In this document: positions 1 to 11,293 of the stretch, piece by piece
How positions within the stretch are numbered: position 1 is the stretch's first letter
Layout of the letters: each line of letters opens with the position of its first letter
NCBI GenBank assembly: GCA_964494345.1
Contig: CAZBSI010000011.1
Coordinates: 29,828 to 93,827, forward strand
DNA length: 64,000 bases
Reading direction: 5' to 3'
DNA from: DTKD01 sp964494345
GTDB lineage: Bacteria > Armatimonadota > UBA5829
Notes under the pieces: model-generated
Told to the model about the DNA's origin: nothing
The model's input: the letters and a program-made list of their open reading frames with translations, nothing else
Databases searched by the model: none
Made by a program: the position numbers and the translations under genes

Positions 1-154
1 CGATTTCCTTCCAAGGCCCTCGTGCGCCTCCTGCCTGATCTCTGTAGGCGGTCGTTGACCGTCCAGGCTGTAACATCACAATCTCGCGGGTGAAATGACG
101 TCTTTGCGCCGATGCTTTTATCGGCCACCCGTGCTGTAGTTACAAGAGAGGGAA
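1..154 (+). promoter_or_regulatory. upstream region of the secreted-protein operon, weak promoter candidate
   Basis: No gene is seen in the first 154 bases. A TTGACC at 55-60 followed after 16 bases by CACAAT at 77-82 is a weak sigma-70-like pair that could drive the operon starting at 155. A GAGAGGGA stretch just before the ATG at 155 is an acceptable ribosome binding site. The -10 match is poor, so the promoter call is tentative. Confidence 0.25.
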
Positions 155-658
155 ATGGCATTGAAACATATCAGATTATTGCTTACGTACGTGGCATTGG
201 CAGCGCTGGCTGCCAATATGGCGACGATTTTAGTTCCTGTTAAGGCCGATGCCAGTGGTTGCGGCTGTAGTTCATCCTGCACCACAACGGGAAAATCAGC
301 AGATTCTTTAGATCTGACTGCGGCCCAGAAGCAGAAGCTCGCTTCTATCGACAAGCAATACGACCCTCGCTCTCAAAAGATGACGAGCGAGTCCGACGGG
401 CTCCGCAGGGAGTTCGCAAAGCTGATCTCTGACGCAAATGCCGACGAGTTGAGGCTCGCCCGCGTCGTTCGCCGACTGTCCTATTTGCAAGGCGAGATAT
501 TTCTATGGGACAGACAGAGGGATAAGGCCAAAGACAAAGTCTACACAGTAAAACAGAAATCAATTCTGGCGAAAACAAACGGTGGGGGCTGCGGATGCGG
601 TTCTGCATCCGGAGGCTGTGGATCGTCACCTGCATCGAGTAATAAAGGAGGGAAATAG
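155..658 (+). CDS. secreted Spy/CpxP-like helical protein with cysteine/glycine-rich ends
   Basis: 167 residues. An N-terminal signal peptide (hydrophobic residues about 8-27) would export it to the periplasm. The mature N-terminus carries C36, C38 and C42 in a Gly/Ser-rich stretch, and the C-terminus carries C146, C148 and C155 in another. Between them is a highly charged helical region starting LDLTAAQKQKLASID, which resembles the LTxxQ repeat of the Spy/CpxP/ZraP family of periplasmic chaperones and metal-responsive proteins. First gene of a tight co-directional cluster: the next gene starts 3 bases after its stop. The paired Cys/Gly tails are not part of ordinary Spy proteins and suggest metal binding or disulfide cross-linking. 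Family assignment rests on the helix pattern only; function is inferred. Confidence 0.7.
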   Translation: MALKHIRLLLTYVALAALAANMATILVPVKADASGCGCSSSCTTTGKSADSLDLTAAQKQKLASIDKQYDPRSQKMTSESDGLRREFAKLISDANADELRLARVVRRLSYLQGEIFLWDRQRDKAKDKVYTVKQKSILAKTNGGGCGCGSASGGCGSSPASSNKGGK

Positions 659-660
659 CA

Positions 661-1782
661 ATGCGTTTCAGATTATTTGTATTCGTGCTAATGGTCGTAT
701 TGGCAGCATTTTCTGTTTCTCTATTTGCGCAGGATGCGCCTCAGTCGGACGCGACGTTTGACGCTCATGTTGCCGAGGCTTTTGTCGAGGCGTCGGCTGC
801 CGCCAAGTCCAGTAACCATGATCAGGCGGCACAGATTTATTGGAGCATCGCGGAGCGATTCCCTGATCATGCGGATGCTCCGCGTGCGGCTAAGCAGGCG
901 GCCTATACGACAGACAAGCTGGGCGACAGAGATAAATCGATAGCCGCTTTCAAGCGTGCGCTGGATATGTATCCGGACAGCGGATATGCGCCTGCCCTGA
1001 AGAGGTGTTTGGCGCTGAGTTATCAGGCAAAAGGTGAAAAGGAAAGGGCTATTCGGGAGCTTGATGATCTGATTAGTCGGTATCCGAAGTCTGATGCGGC
1101 CTGCCTTGGGCTGATCAACCTTGGGCTTTTGCACATAGCCCAGGTCTGCAAGCAGAACACCGACGAGCAGAACTGGCAGCGCAAGGAAGAAGCCGACGCT
1201 GCATTCAGTCGTGTTACCGAGACATTCCCCGACAAGAGTGACCTGTGCGCCAAGGCGGAGATGTATCGCGCGGGAATCGCGTTTGAGAGGGCGCTGGCCC
1301 AGCGGTCAACTTGGGATATAGCCGCAGAACAAATCCGAAACGTGTTGAGCACGTACGCGGATGCTCCCGGGGCGATAAAGGCGCGGTTAGAGATAATGCT
1401 GGCCGAGATCGCGCTAGAGAATTCAGACGCGTCAGCTGCTTTGCAGCGAGCGGAGGATGTCTTGAAATCGTACCCGGGCTGCAAGCTGGAAGTGGGGTGG
1501 TCGCACTACATTGTGGGCAACGCCTGCGAGAGCAGAGGCGACTATGCAACCGCGTTGACTCACTACTCTGCCATTATCGACGGCAAATACACTGAGGTAG
1601 ATAACTTCGCCAACAGGGATATCACGCTATATAGCCTGAGGCGGTCCGCCAATTGCTATGCCAGGCTTGGGCAACCAGACAAGGAGCGTCAGATGTGGGA
1701 GGCGATCATACAGCGCTATCCCGACAATCCGATAGCGAAGATCGCGGAAGCTGAGTTAGCTAAGCGGGTAGGAGGCAAGTAA
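661..1782 (+). CDS. secreted tetratricopeptide-repeat protein
   Basis: 373 residues, starting with a signal peptide (hydrophobic residues about 5-22, cleavage near LFAQDA). The rest is tandem TPR-like helical pairs with recurring patterns such as AAQIYWSIAERFPDHADAP, SIAAFKRALDMYPDSGYAP and AIRELDDLISRYPKSDAA, comparable to the YbgF/BamD type of periplasmic TPR scaffold. It begins 2 bases after the stop of the Spy-like gene with a strong AAAGGAGGG ribosome binding site, and the Cys-rich gene follows after 3 bases, so the three are almost certainly one transcript. It is likely a protein-protein interaction scaffold in the cell envelope; its partner may be one of the cysteine-rich neighbours (inference). 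Confidence 0.8.
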   Translation: MRFRLFVFVLMVVLAAFSVSLFAQDAPQSDATFDAHVAEAFVEASAAAKSSNHDQAAQIYWSIAERFPDHADAPRAAKQAAYTTDKLGDRDKSIAAFKRALDMYPDSGYAPALKRCLALSYQAKGEKERAIRELDDLISRYPKSDAACLGLINLGLLHIAQVCKQNTDEQNWQRKEEADAAFSRVTETFPDKSDLCAKAEMYRAGIAFERALAQRSTWDIAAEQIRNVLSTYADAPGAIKARLEIMLAEIALENSDASAALQRAEDVLKSYPGCKLEVGWSHYIVGNACESRGDYATALTHYSAIIDGKYTEVDNFANRDITLYSLRRSANCYARLGQPDKERQMWEAIIQRYPDNPIAKIAEAELAKRVGGK

Positions 1783-1785
1783 GCT

Positions 1786-2337
1786 ATGGCAGGAAAGACT
1801 ATAGGTCGCTTGTGTCTTCTGCTGGCAGTGGGACTTTGTCTAGGGTTTGTGGCGGCTGATCAGGTAACAGCCGGAAACGCTTGTGGCTGCATCAATGGAT
1901 GCTCTCTAATTGACTGCCATTGCACTGCGTGTGCTTGCGGCGATGACTCCTGTGGTTGTGCGTCCTGGGGCAGCAAGTGCCCTGCACAAGCCTGTGGCGG
2001 GAACACGGTGACGAAGAACTGTGAGTGCGGCGGAGAGGGGTGTTCGAACGCGTGTCCGAGCAAGACATTCTGCGCGCCAAACGTTCAATCGCCATACAAG
2101 CCGTGCGGGGATCCGGTTGATTGCACGTGCGGAGGTAAAGGGTGCATCAAGTCCGATGGTTCCAGAAACTGTGCCAAACATTGCTCAGCGGCGTCCGGGG
2201 ATTCTTATCTCAAACCGTGCGGCGGAGCGAAGGACTGCGCAAGCGATGACGGGTGTGGCGGGCCAGAGTGCACGTGCGGGCTTTTCTGTCTGCCCATTCC
2301 CAGCAGTTGTGGTGACGATTGTGGAACCGTGGATTAG
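1786..2337 (+). CDS. secreted cysteine-rich protein of unknown function
   Basis: 183 residues with an N-terminal signal peptide (about residues 1-29). The protein contains 32 cysteines, 30 of them in the exported part, arranged in CxC, CGC and GCxxxC clusters separated by Gly/Asp/Lys-rich linkers. Two related segments are visible (YKPCGDPVDCTCGGKGC and LKPCGGAKDCASDDGC), so the protein is probably built from degenerate repeats. No enzyme motif is seen. Cysteine density this high fits a disulfide-stabilised extracellular protein, a metal-chelating protein or a cross-linked envelope component. It is the third gene of the secreted-protein operon, after the TPR gene. I do not recognise the family. 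Confidence 0.75.
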   Translation: MAGKTIGRLCLLLAVGLCLGFVAADQVTAGNACGCINGCSLIDCHCTACACGDDSCGCASWGSKCPAQACGGNTVTKNCECGGEGCSNACPSKTFCAPNVQSPYKPCGDPVDCTCGGKGCIKSDGSRNCAKHCSAASGDSYLKPCGGAKDCASDDGCGGPECTCGLFCLPIPSSCGDDCGTVD

Positions 2338-2366
2338 CAAATAACGGATTGGAGGAGGTCGATTCG

Positions 2367-3320
2367 ATGAAAAATATCTATCTTTCTGTCTTATGTAGCA
2401 TTAGTATATTGTTGTGTGCCTTAGGGATGTTGGCTGCTGATAGCTTAAGTCCGCAACCGGGTGAACTGAAGCTCAAATTGGCGGCCGGTGACCAGTTTCG
2501 GCTTAAGCATCAAACCAATGTGGCATTTCTCCGCGATGGGACAACAGAGAATCACAGCTTCAAGGGCGAAACTGTTCTTGTTATTGTTGGGGAGAGGGTG
2601 CCTCACACCTACATAGTCTATGCTCAGTCAGTTATTTCTGTGGACGGCAAACCGGAGACAAAACCAATGTTGTCTTCCTATTTGGTCACAGATGCAGGCA
2701 AGGTAGTGTCTTTCCCTGCACGAGACAGGCTTCTAAATGGTGGAGCCAGCGGAGCTTTGGATCTTTCTTGGGGAAATATCGTGCCGTTCACGTTGCCCGA
2801 GGCAGGAACCGGACCATCTTGGGAAGCCGAGATACCAGTCCCAGGCGAAATGGCGGACCGGAGCGTGAGCGCTCAAGCACGAGTTACCTCACTTCGCGAA
2901 GCACGAACTGCCGCTATAGAGATGGAGGCGCTCAATATCAAAAAAGCAGATTCTTTGGTCGATATTAAGCTTATGTTATATTTTGATACTACTGGCGGAG
3001 TTCCGACATCTTGGGATGGCAGTATGACCGCGGGTAGCGACCACAGTTCACGGCCTGGTATTACTTTAAAGTGCCATACAGACTTCTCTCGGATAGAGCG
3101 TATTGCCATTAGCGACATACCTGGTTTGGCTGATTGCGCGGCCTCCCTATTGGATATTCAGGGCTGCCTGGCATCGGCCGATGATTCAAAAGCTGCGGCT
3201 AAGATCAGCGCGCTGATGAAGAGCCAAGTCGGCAACACAAGACTGCGGGGAATTGAGTCTCTAGCCAAAGAAGCGGAACGTGTAACGCATAGCGATGATC
3301 AATCGAAGGCAGGCAAGTAA
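2367..3320 (+). CDS. secreted protein of unknown function
   Basis: 317 residues. The ATG at 2367 is preferred over an in-frame upstream ATG because GGAGGAGGT lies 7 bases before it and the product then starts with a clear signal peptide (MKNIYLSVLCSISILLCALG). The mature protein is beta-rich and lacks the cysteines of its neighbours. A middle segment with the pattern DLSWGNIVPFTLPEAG and a helical C-terminal tail (about residues 270-317) are visible. It starts 29 bases after the Cys-rich gene and is probably the fourth gene of the same operon. I do not recognise the family and assign no function. Confidence 0.65.
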   Translation: MKNIYLSVLCSISILLCALGMLAADSLSPQPGELKLKLAAGDQFRLKHQTNVAFLRDGTTENHSFKGETVLVIVGERVPHTYIVYAQSVISVDGKPETKPMLSSYLVTDAGKVVSFPARDRLLNGGASGALDLSWGNIVPFTLPEAGTGPSWEAEIPVPGEMADRSVSAQARVTSLREARTAAIEMEALNIKKADSLVDIKLMLYFDTTGGVPTSWDGSMTAGSDHSSRPGITLKCHTDFSRIERIAISDIPGLADCAASLLDIQGCLASADDSKAAAKISALMKSQVGNTRLRGIESLAKEAERVTHSDDQSKAGK

Positions 3321-3383
3321 TGTGCCGAACCAGTCGCGATGCGGGCAATCAGCCTGCGTATAATGTTGTGGAGGTAACCGATA

Positions 3384-4118
3384 ATGAGCGCTTCACATAT
3401 TGCTCGAATCTCATCGGCTGCGGTCGGGGTTCTTCTGATAGCAGGAGTATGCGTTTGGCTTAGCTATGGCGCCGTGTCATCAGATGCAACGACTGCTGCT
3501 CAGTATCAATCGCCTGTCGGGATAAAGTCGGTCTGTTCTAAGGTGACAACCGTTTACACGGCTGCGGGCCGAAAGAATAATTCGGCTGAAAGCTGGATCG
3601 TAGTTCCAAACAAGCTAAAGGTCGAAACCGACGACATTATCCGAGTGCGTAACGGTGTTGATCACTGGATACTGAACAAACACAACAATCGCTACATCGT
3701 AATCCATCACCCCACAAATCCTTCGATACAGGTGGAAAAATGGAGCAAGCCGTCTGATGTTGTGGATAATTGGCGGCACGTGGAGCCGAATCTGACAGAG
3801 AGCAGGGTCAGAAAGAATCTCGACGGGGTAGAAAGAGATGCTGTCGAGGTTGATTTGCCCAACTGGAAAGACGGTTCGCAGAAAGTCGACCTCTTTCCAG
3901 ATAAGGCTACAGGTCGCACAGAAACAAAAATAACCCGCCAGTTGGATCATCGAGGCAATTTGATATGGACCGAACGAGTAGATTTTGAATATAACAGGGA
4001 AATTGACGACAAGATGTTCGTTTTCAGCCCGCCGGCCAATGCTGTGGAGGTTTCGGACCAGGAAAGCTTAAAACTACCGGCGAATGCTATATCAAATAAT
4101 GTCTGTTTGCATTGTTAG
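3384..4118 (+). CDS. LolA/RseB-fold-like secreted protein
   Basis: 244 residues with an N-terminal membrane/signal segment (about residues 10-30). The mature region, from VCSKVTTVYTAAG through KVETDDIIRVRNGVDHWILN to the ending FEYNREIDDKMFVFSPP, has the alternating strand pattern of the LolA/LolB/RseB 'outer membrane lipoprotein-sorting' fold. These proteins bind lipids or lipoprotein tails in the periplasm. In this lineage such proteins are often annotated only as sigma-factor regulatory or DUF proteins. GGAGGT at 3369-3374 gives good spacing to the ATG. It closes the five-gene secreted cluster, 63 bases after the previous stop. Fold call moderate; role unknown. Confidence 0.6.
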   Translation: MSASHIARISSAAVGVLLIAGVCVWLSYGAVSSDATTAAQYQSPVGIKSVCSKVTTVYTAAGRKNNSAESWIVVPNKLKVETDDIIRVRNGVDHWILNKHNNRYIVIHHPTNPSIQVEKWSKPSDVVDNWRHVEPNLTESRVRKNLDGVERDAVEVDLPNWKDGSQKVDLFPDKATGRTETKITRQLDHRGNLIWTERVDFEYNREIDDKMFVFSPPANAVEVSDQESLKLPANAISNNVCLHC

Positions 4119-4155
4119 ACATGAGGGGTGGCATGCAGGGAGTTGCACGATGACC

Positions 4156-4170
4156 GACGGATGCTCCGTC
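4156..4170 (+). terminator. short hairpin after the secreted-protein operon
   Basis: GACGGA and TCCGTC form a perfect 6-bp stem around a TGC loop, followed about ten bases later by TTTT. It is terminator-like but short, and placed between the LolA-like gene and the secA promoter. Confidence 0.35.
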
Positions 4171-4186
4171 CGCCCTTCGATTTTGA

Positions 4187-4213
4187 TTGACACCAAACGC
4201 CCCCTGTGATAAT
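4187..4213 (+). promoter_or_regulatory. candidate sigma-70 promoter of secA
   Basis: TTGACA at 4187-4192 and GATAAT at 4208-4213, with a TG dinucleotide in the extended -10 position (TGTGATAAT). The 15-base spacer is short, which the extended -10 could compensate. It sits about 90 bases before the secA start. Confidence 0.5.
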
Positions 4214-4305
4214 GTATTAAATGTAAATCAATCGAGATTTTAGTTGTCAGGGAAGCAGAGGGTTGGGCCAATGTTTCCCTTTTTATCCGTTACACGGGAT
4301 GAATT

Positions 4306-7680
<3,375 letters not shown>

Positions 7681-7694
7681 GTTGGAGCAATTAA

Positions 7695-8808
7695 GTGTTA
7701 AAAGATATATACGACCGGGCCTCCGGTCTGCAAACAGTCCTCGAAGAGCTTGGAGGTCATCTTTGACCAGGCTGGTAAGCAGAATGAAATAGCCCGCCTC
7801 GAAGAGCTGGTCGCCGGGCCGGGATTCTGGGACGATGCTGCTGAGGCGCGCAAGACAATGAAAAAACTCAGCGACCTGAAAGCGGCAATCGAGCCTTTTA
7901 TGGAAATGGAAAAGCAGCTCCAGGATATTAAGGAGCTTGCCGAGCTTATCGAAGACGAGGGTGACGAGGAGAGCGCCGACGCGGCCGAACTGCGCTCGGA
8001 GATTGATTCTTTGGAATCTGATTATGCTCGCCTCGAACTGGAGACGCTGCTCTCCGGGGAGCACGATTCGGCCAACGCCATAATGGAAATCAACGCAGGC
8101 GCCGGCGGCACTGAGGCCTGCGACTGGGCCGATATGCTACTGCGGGTCTATCTGCGATGGGCTGAGCGACGAGGTTATCATACTCAGATACTAAACAGCG
8201 TGCCCGGTGAAGTGGCAGGCACAAAAAACGTGACCGTGCTTATTGAGGGCAGAAACGCCTACGGTTATCTAAAAAACGAGCGCGGAGTCCACAGGCTCGT
8301 GCGCATATCCCCGTTCGACTCAAACAAACGCCGCCACACGTCTTTTACGGCAGTCGATGTCATTCCCCAAATCGAGGACGAATCCGATATTCACATCAAC
8401 CCAGACGAACTGCGAGTCGACACATATCGTGCCAGCGGGGCAGGGGGCCAGCACGTCAACAAAACCGACTCGGCTGTTCGAATAACCCATATTCCCACCG
8501 GCATCGTGGTCTCGTGCCAGAACGAAAGGTCTCAGACAGCCAATCGCGAAAGCGCGATGAAAGTTCTCGCCGCCCGCCTCGCCGAGATGCAGAGAGCGGC
8601 CTCCGAACAGCGTTTGGCAGAACTTCGTGGAGATATTCGTGCGATAGAGTGGGGAAGTCAGATGCGCAGTTACGTCTTTCAACCATATACGATGGTGAAG
8701 GATCATCGCACCGGCCACGAGACCGGAGACGTGATCCGCGTAATGGACGGCGATATTGACGATTTTATACAGGCCCAACTAAAGGCATCAAGCGGCCAAC
8801 AGACCTAA
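7695..8808 (+). CDS. prfB: peptide chain release factor 2, with programmed +1 frameshift
   Basis: Release factor RF2 terminates translation at UGA and UAA. The gene is read in two segments: a GTG at 7695 opens a 23-codon stretch ending CTT-TGA (UGA at 7764-7766). A +1 shift at CTTTGAC (7761-7767) then joins it to the frame that runs to 8808, giving about 370 residues, close to the 365 of E. coli RF2. An internal Shine-Dalgarno-like GGAGGT lies 3 bases before the slippery CTT, exactly as in the classical autoregulatory site. The main segment carries the SPF tripeptide (RISPFDSNKRR), which reads the stop codon, and the GGQ motif (SGAGGQHVNK), which triggers peptide release. If the short frame is ignored a TTG at 7750 could be mistaken for the start. 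Confidence 0.95.
7754..7767 (+). promoter_or_regulatory. prfB: prfB programmed +1 frameshift site
   Basis: The internal SD-like sequence GGAGG and the slippery CTT-TGA-C heptamer at 7761-7767 have the spacing of the conserved RF2 site. In the known mechanism low RF2 levels slow termination at this UGA, tRNA-Leu slips forward by one base and full-length RF2 is made. Conserved residues on both sides (EELGGHL before, DQAGKQNEIARLEEL after) join into a normal RF2 N-terminus. Confidence 0.95.
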
Positions 8809-8815
8809 TCAGGTT

Positions 8816-8920
8816 CGTCATTACGAACGTTCTAACATTGTCATTGCGAACAATCTAACGTTGTCATTACGAACGTTCTAACGTTGTCATTTCGAACGCA
8901 GTGAGAAATCTGCTTTTCCG
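8816..8920. repeat. three 23-bp tandem repeats joined to a dispersed repeat copy
   Basis: Units at 8816-8838, 8839-8861 and 8862-8884 share the pattern TGTCATTnCGAAC followed by TCTAAC. The fourth position (8885-8920) starts with the same bases but continues as the dispersed intergenic element that reads GTCATTTCGAACGCAGTGAG and ends in AATCTGCTTTTCC. The same element recurs at eight or more sites in this window. It fills the whole gap between prfB and the next gene, with AGGAGAGG (ribosome binding site) right after it. Confidence 0.85.
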
Positions 8921-8940
8921 CACAAAGGAGAGGTGAAATT

Positions 8941-9606
8941 ATGGCAAGACGGACTGCAATTCTGTTTGTGGCATTTGCGTGCCTGGCGATGCTGGCCCTT
9001 CCCGGCTACTGCGCGGCAGAATCGACGACCTCCGCGCCTCTCCAAAACAAACAACCGGGCATCTCTGAGACCTCCATCGGCGACCTGGTGGCTGATGCGT
9101 TTCGCTCTCAAATGCGAACGGACGCAGCCTTCGTAGCCGCGGGAGACCTGAAAGCGTCCGACACCGAACTTCCGGCAGGCAAGGTCACCTCTGCCGACGT
9201 CTCCGCATTTCTTTCCTATCCCGACGACACGTTAACGGTGTTAGCGCTCACCGGCAAAACCATAATCGACGCTCTGGAGCGATCAGTGTCCGGATACCCG
9301 CGGCCGGGGCTGGGATTTTTGCAGGTATCGGGCTTGAAATATTCTTTTGATGGCAAAAAGAAATCCGGCGAACGGGTTATCTCTGCCACAATAGCCGATA
9401 AACCAATCGCGTTGGACAAAACTTACACGGTTGCCGTGATGAAATCCCTTGCCGACGGCGCTTTAGGCTACTGGAAGGTGTGGTCGAAATCCAATATAGT
9501 TGCCAAGACCGACGCGATGAGCAGCTCCACGGCGATTGAGAGATTTATGCTCGCCAATTCCAAGCTCAACTATTCATCACTGAACAGGATATCAGCGACA
9601 AAGTGA
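8941..9606 (+). CDS. secreted 5'-nucleotidase C-terminal-domain protein (no catalytic domain)
   Basis: 221 residues with a signal peptide (residues 1-22, cleavage near YCAAE). The remainder matches the C-terminal substrate-binding domain of UshA-type 5'-nucleotidases: SIGDLVADAFRSQM at the start, GKVTSADVSAFLSYPDDTL, a LTGKTIIDALERSV helix, and AIERFML near the end. The N-terminal calcineurin-like metallophosphatase domain is absent. The usual NGGGIR-type nucleotide-binding loop after the first motif is replaced by VAAGDLKASD. It is therefore probably a binding protein or an enzyme remnant rather than a nucleotidase. AGGAGAGGTG precedes the ATG, and the stop overlaps the next start by 4 bases (GTGA), so translation is coupled. 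Confidence 0.75.
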   Translation: MARRTAILFVAFACLAMLALPGYCAAESTTSAPLQNKQPGISETSIGDLVADAFRSQMRTDAAFVAAGDLKASDTELPAGKVTSADVSAFLSYPDDTLTVLALTGKTIIDALERSVSGYPRPGLGFLQVSGLKYSFDGKKKSGERVISATIADKPIALDKTYTVAVMKSLADGALGYWKVWSKSNIVAKTDAMSSSTAIERFMLANSKLNYSSLNRISATK

Positions 9607-10526
9607 GAAGCCTGCGCCTTATTCTCATATTGAGTTTGTTGCTCGGAACGGTGCTGGGGTGCGCGCAATCGGCGGATATCCCCAGGTTCGACTCGTCATC
9701 TGCCTTTTCCGCGCTCAAAAAACAGGTCGACATCGGCCCCCGATATCCCGGTTCCAAGGGCCAGCTCGCCTGCCGCGATTATATAGTCTCGCAGCTCAAG
9801 CCCTATGCTGACGAAGTAACAATACAGGACTTCAAACACGCCGCATCCGGCAAGGAACTGCCGCTGTATAATATAATTGCCCGGTTCAATCCAGACGCAT
9901 CGAGTTATATATTGCTCGCCGCACACTGGGATTCGAGACCCATCGCCGACAAAGAGGTGAACCCGGCCAAACAATCCCAGCCGATTCCCGGCGCAAACGA
10001 CGGAGCTTCCGGAGTGGCCGTGCTTCTTGAACTCGCTAAAATGTTTAAGCAGCGCCAGCCCGAAGTCGGCGTCATAATGGTCTTCTTCGATGGCGAGGAT
10101 TACGCTCTAGAAACCGACTCCTCCGAGCACATGTTCCTCGGCTCCAAATACTACGCCGCAAATACGGACGCCAGGACCAAATCATCCATACGCTTCGGCA
10201 TCCTCCTCGATATGATCGGCGACAAGAACCTCGCGATATATCAGGAAGTCCAGTCAGCAAAGGCGGCGCCGGAGGTTGTGAAGAAAGTCTGGGATACGGC
10301 CAGGTCGCTGGGATATGAAAAGACCTTTATCCCGCAGACCAAATACGACATTATAGACGACCACGTGCCGCTTATTCGCGCAGGCGTTAAGTGCATCGAT
10401 ATCATTGACTTCGACTACGGCCCCTGGCATGCTCTCGACGACACCGTCGACAAATGCTCCCCAGATTCTCTGAAAATCGTCGGCGAGGTCGTCGCCAAAG
10501 TAATATACAAGGAAAAATCCAATTGA
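9603..10526 (+). CDS. M28 metallopeptidase, glutaminyl-peptide cyclotransferase-like lipoprotein
   Basis: 307 residues, GTG start overlapping the previous stop by 4 bases. The N-terminus (RLILILSLLLGTVLGC) looks like a lipoprotein signal with the lipidated Cys near residue 20. The two-zinc M28 catalytic set is visible: H in LAAHWDSRP, D in GANDGASG, E in VFFDGEDY, D in LLDMIGD and H in DIIDDHVPL, together with the FDYGPWHALDDT motif near the end. This arrangement is typical of the glutaminyl cyclase subgroup, which converts N-terminal Gln to pyroglutamate, rather than of broad aminopeptidases. Which activity this protein has cannot be settled from sequence alone. It is envelope-anchored and in an operon with its neighbours. 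Confidence 0.85.
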   Translation: MRSLRLILILSLLLGTVLGCAQSADIPRFDSSSAFSALKKQVDIGPRYPGSKGQLACRDYIVSQLKPYADEVTIQDFKHAASGKELPLYNIIARFNPDASSYILLAAHWDSRPIADKEVNPAKQSQPIPGANDGASGVAVLLELAKMFKQRQPEVGVIMVFFDGEDYALETDSSEHMFLGSKYYAANTDARTKSSIRFGILLDMIGDKNLAIYQEVQSAKAAPEVVKKVWDTARSLGYEKTFIPQTKYDIIDDHVPLIRAGVKCIDIIDFDYGPWHALDDTVDKCSPDSLKIVGEVVAKVIYKEKSN

Positions 10527-11293
10527 TCGACTCCCATGTGCATTCTAATTGCTCCGGTGACTGTCACACAACTATGCGCGATGCCTGCCTTGCTGCAATC
10601 GAACGCGGCATAACTGACCTGACATTCACCGACCACGTCGATTTCGACCCAAACGACCTCTGCCACGGCAAGTATGACTATGAGCTTCAAAAACGCCGAA
10701 TCGCCGAGGTGCAGGAGGAGTTCGCCGACAAATTGACTATCCGTCGAGGTGTAGAAATCGACTTCACGCTCAGATTCAAGGCGGATATCGAGGAGTTTCT
10801 AAAAGGCAAACAGTTCGATTTCGTGCTCGGCGCTGCGCACTACGTCGACGGGGTCATATTAGAGGAGCACGAGTCATATTTCCCCGGAAAAGCGATGCAT
10901 GAGGCCTACGCGCCCTACTTCGAGACTGCCCTGGCGGCGGCGGGCAGTGGGTTGTTCGACGCATTAGCTCATGTCGATCTGTGCAAGCGCTACGGCGTCC
11001 TATACTACGGCCCATTCGACTGGTCACCCCACCGCGAGATACTAGAAGAAATACTCACGCTGGTAATAAAACAGAATATGGCCCTGGAGATAAACACATC
11101 CGGGCTTCGACAGGCTCCGGGCGAAACCTACCCTGGCCGCTCGATATTGGAGCTGTATCATTCGCTCGGTGGGCGCATTGTAACAATAGGCTCAGATGCG
11201 CACCGAGCCGTCGACGTCGGAGCGGGTATCGAGCAGGCACACCGGATGGCCACCGAAATCGGCCTGATGCAGGTCAGCCCAGCGTCGCTATAG
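10523..11293 (+). CDS. PHP-family phosphatase, HisK/histidinol-phosphatase type
   Basis: 256 residues from a TTG at 10523 that overlaps the stop of the M28 gene; AAGGA lies about 8 bases before. The protein begins directly with the first PHP motif (DSHVHSNCSGD), as expected for the family, which is why the longer upstream frame is not used. Further metal-binding motifs follow in order: FTDHVDF, GVEIDF, GAAHYVDG, LAHVDLCKRYG and GSDAHR. HisK-type enzymes remove phosphate from L-histidinol phosphate, but many members act on other substrates. No other his genes are nearby, so the substrate is uncertain. The 3' end overlaps the convergent ridA gene by 20 bases. Confidence 0.85.
   Translation: MIDSHVHSNCSGDCHTTMRDACLAAIERGITDLTFTDHVDFDPNDLCHGKYDYELQKRRIAEVQEEFADKLTIRRGVEIDFTLRFKADIEEFLKGKQFDFVLGAAHYVDGVILEEHESYFPGKAMHEAYAPYFETALAAAGSGLFDALAHVDLCKRYGVLYYGPFDWSPHREILEEILTLVIKQNMALEINTSGLRQAPGETYPGRSILELYHSLGGRIVTIGSDAHRAVDVGAGIEQAHRMATEIGLMQVSPASL

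Noticed and set aside
7750..7764. TTG at 7750 as the prfB start
   Set aside because: It sits within the frameshift region; the upstream GTG segment plus CTTTGAC slip gives the conserved full-length RF2.
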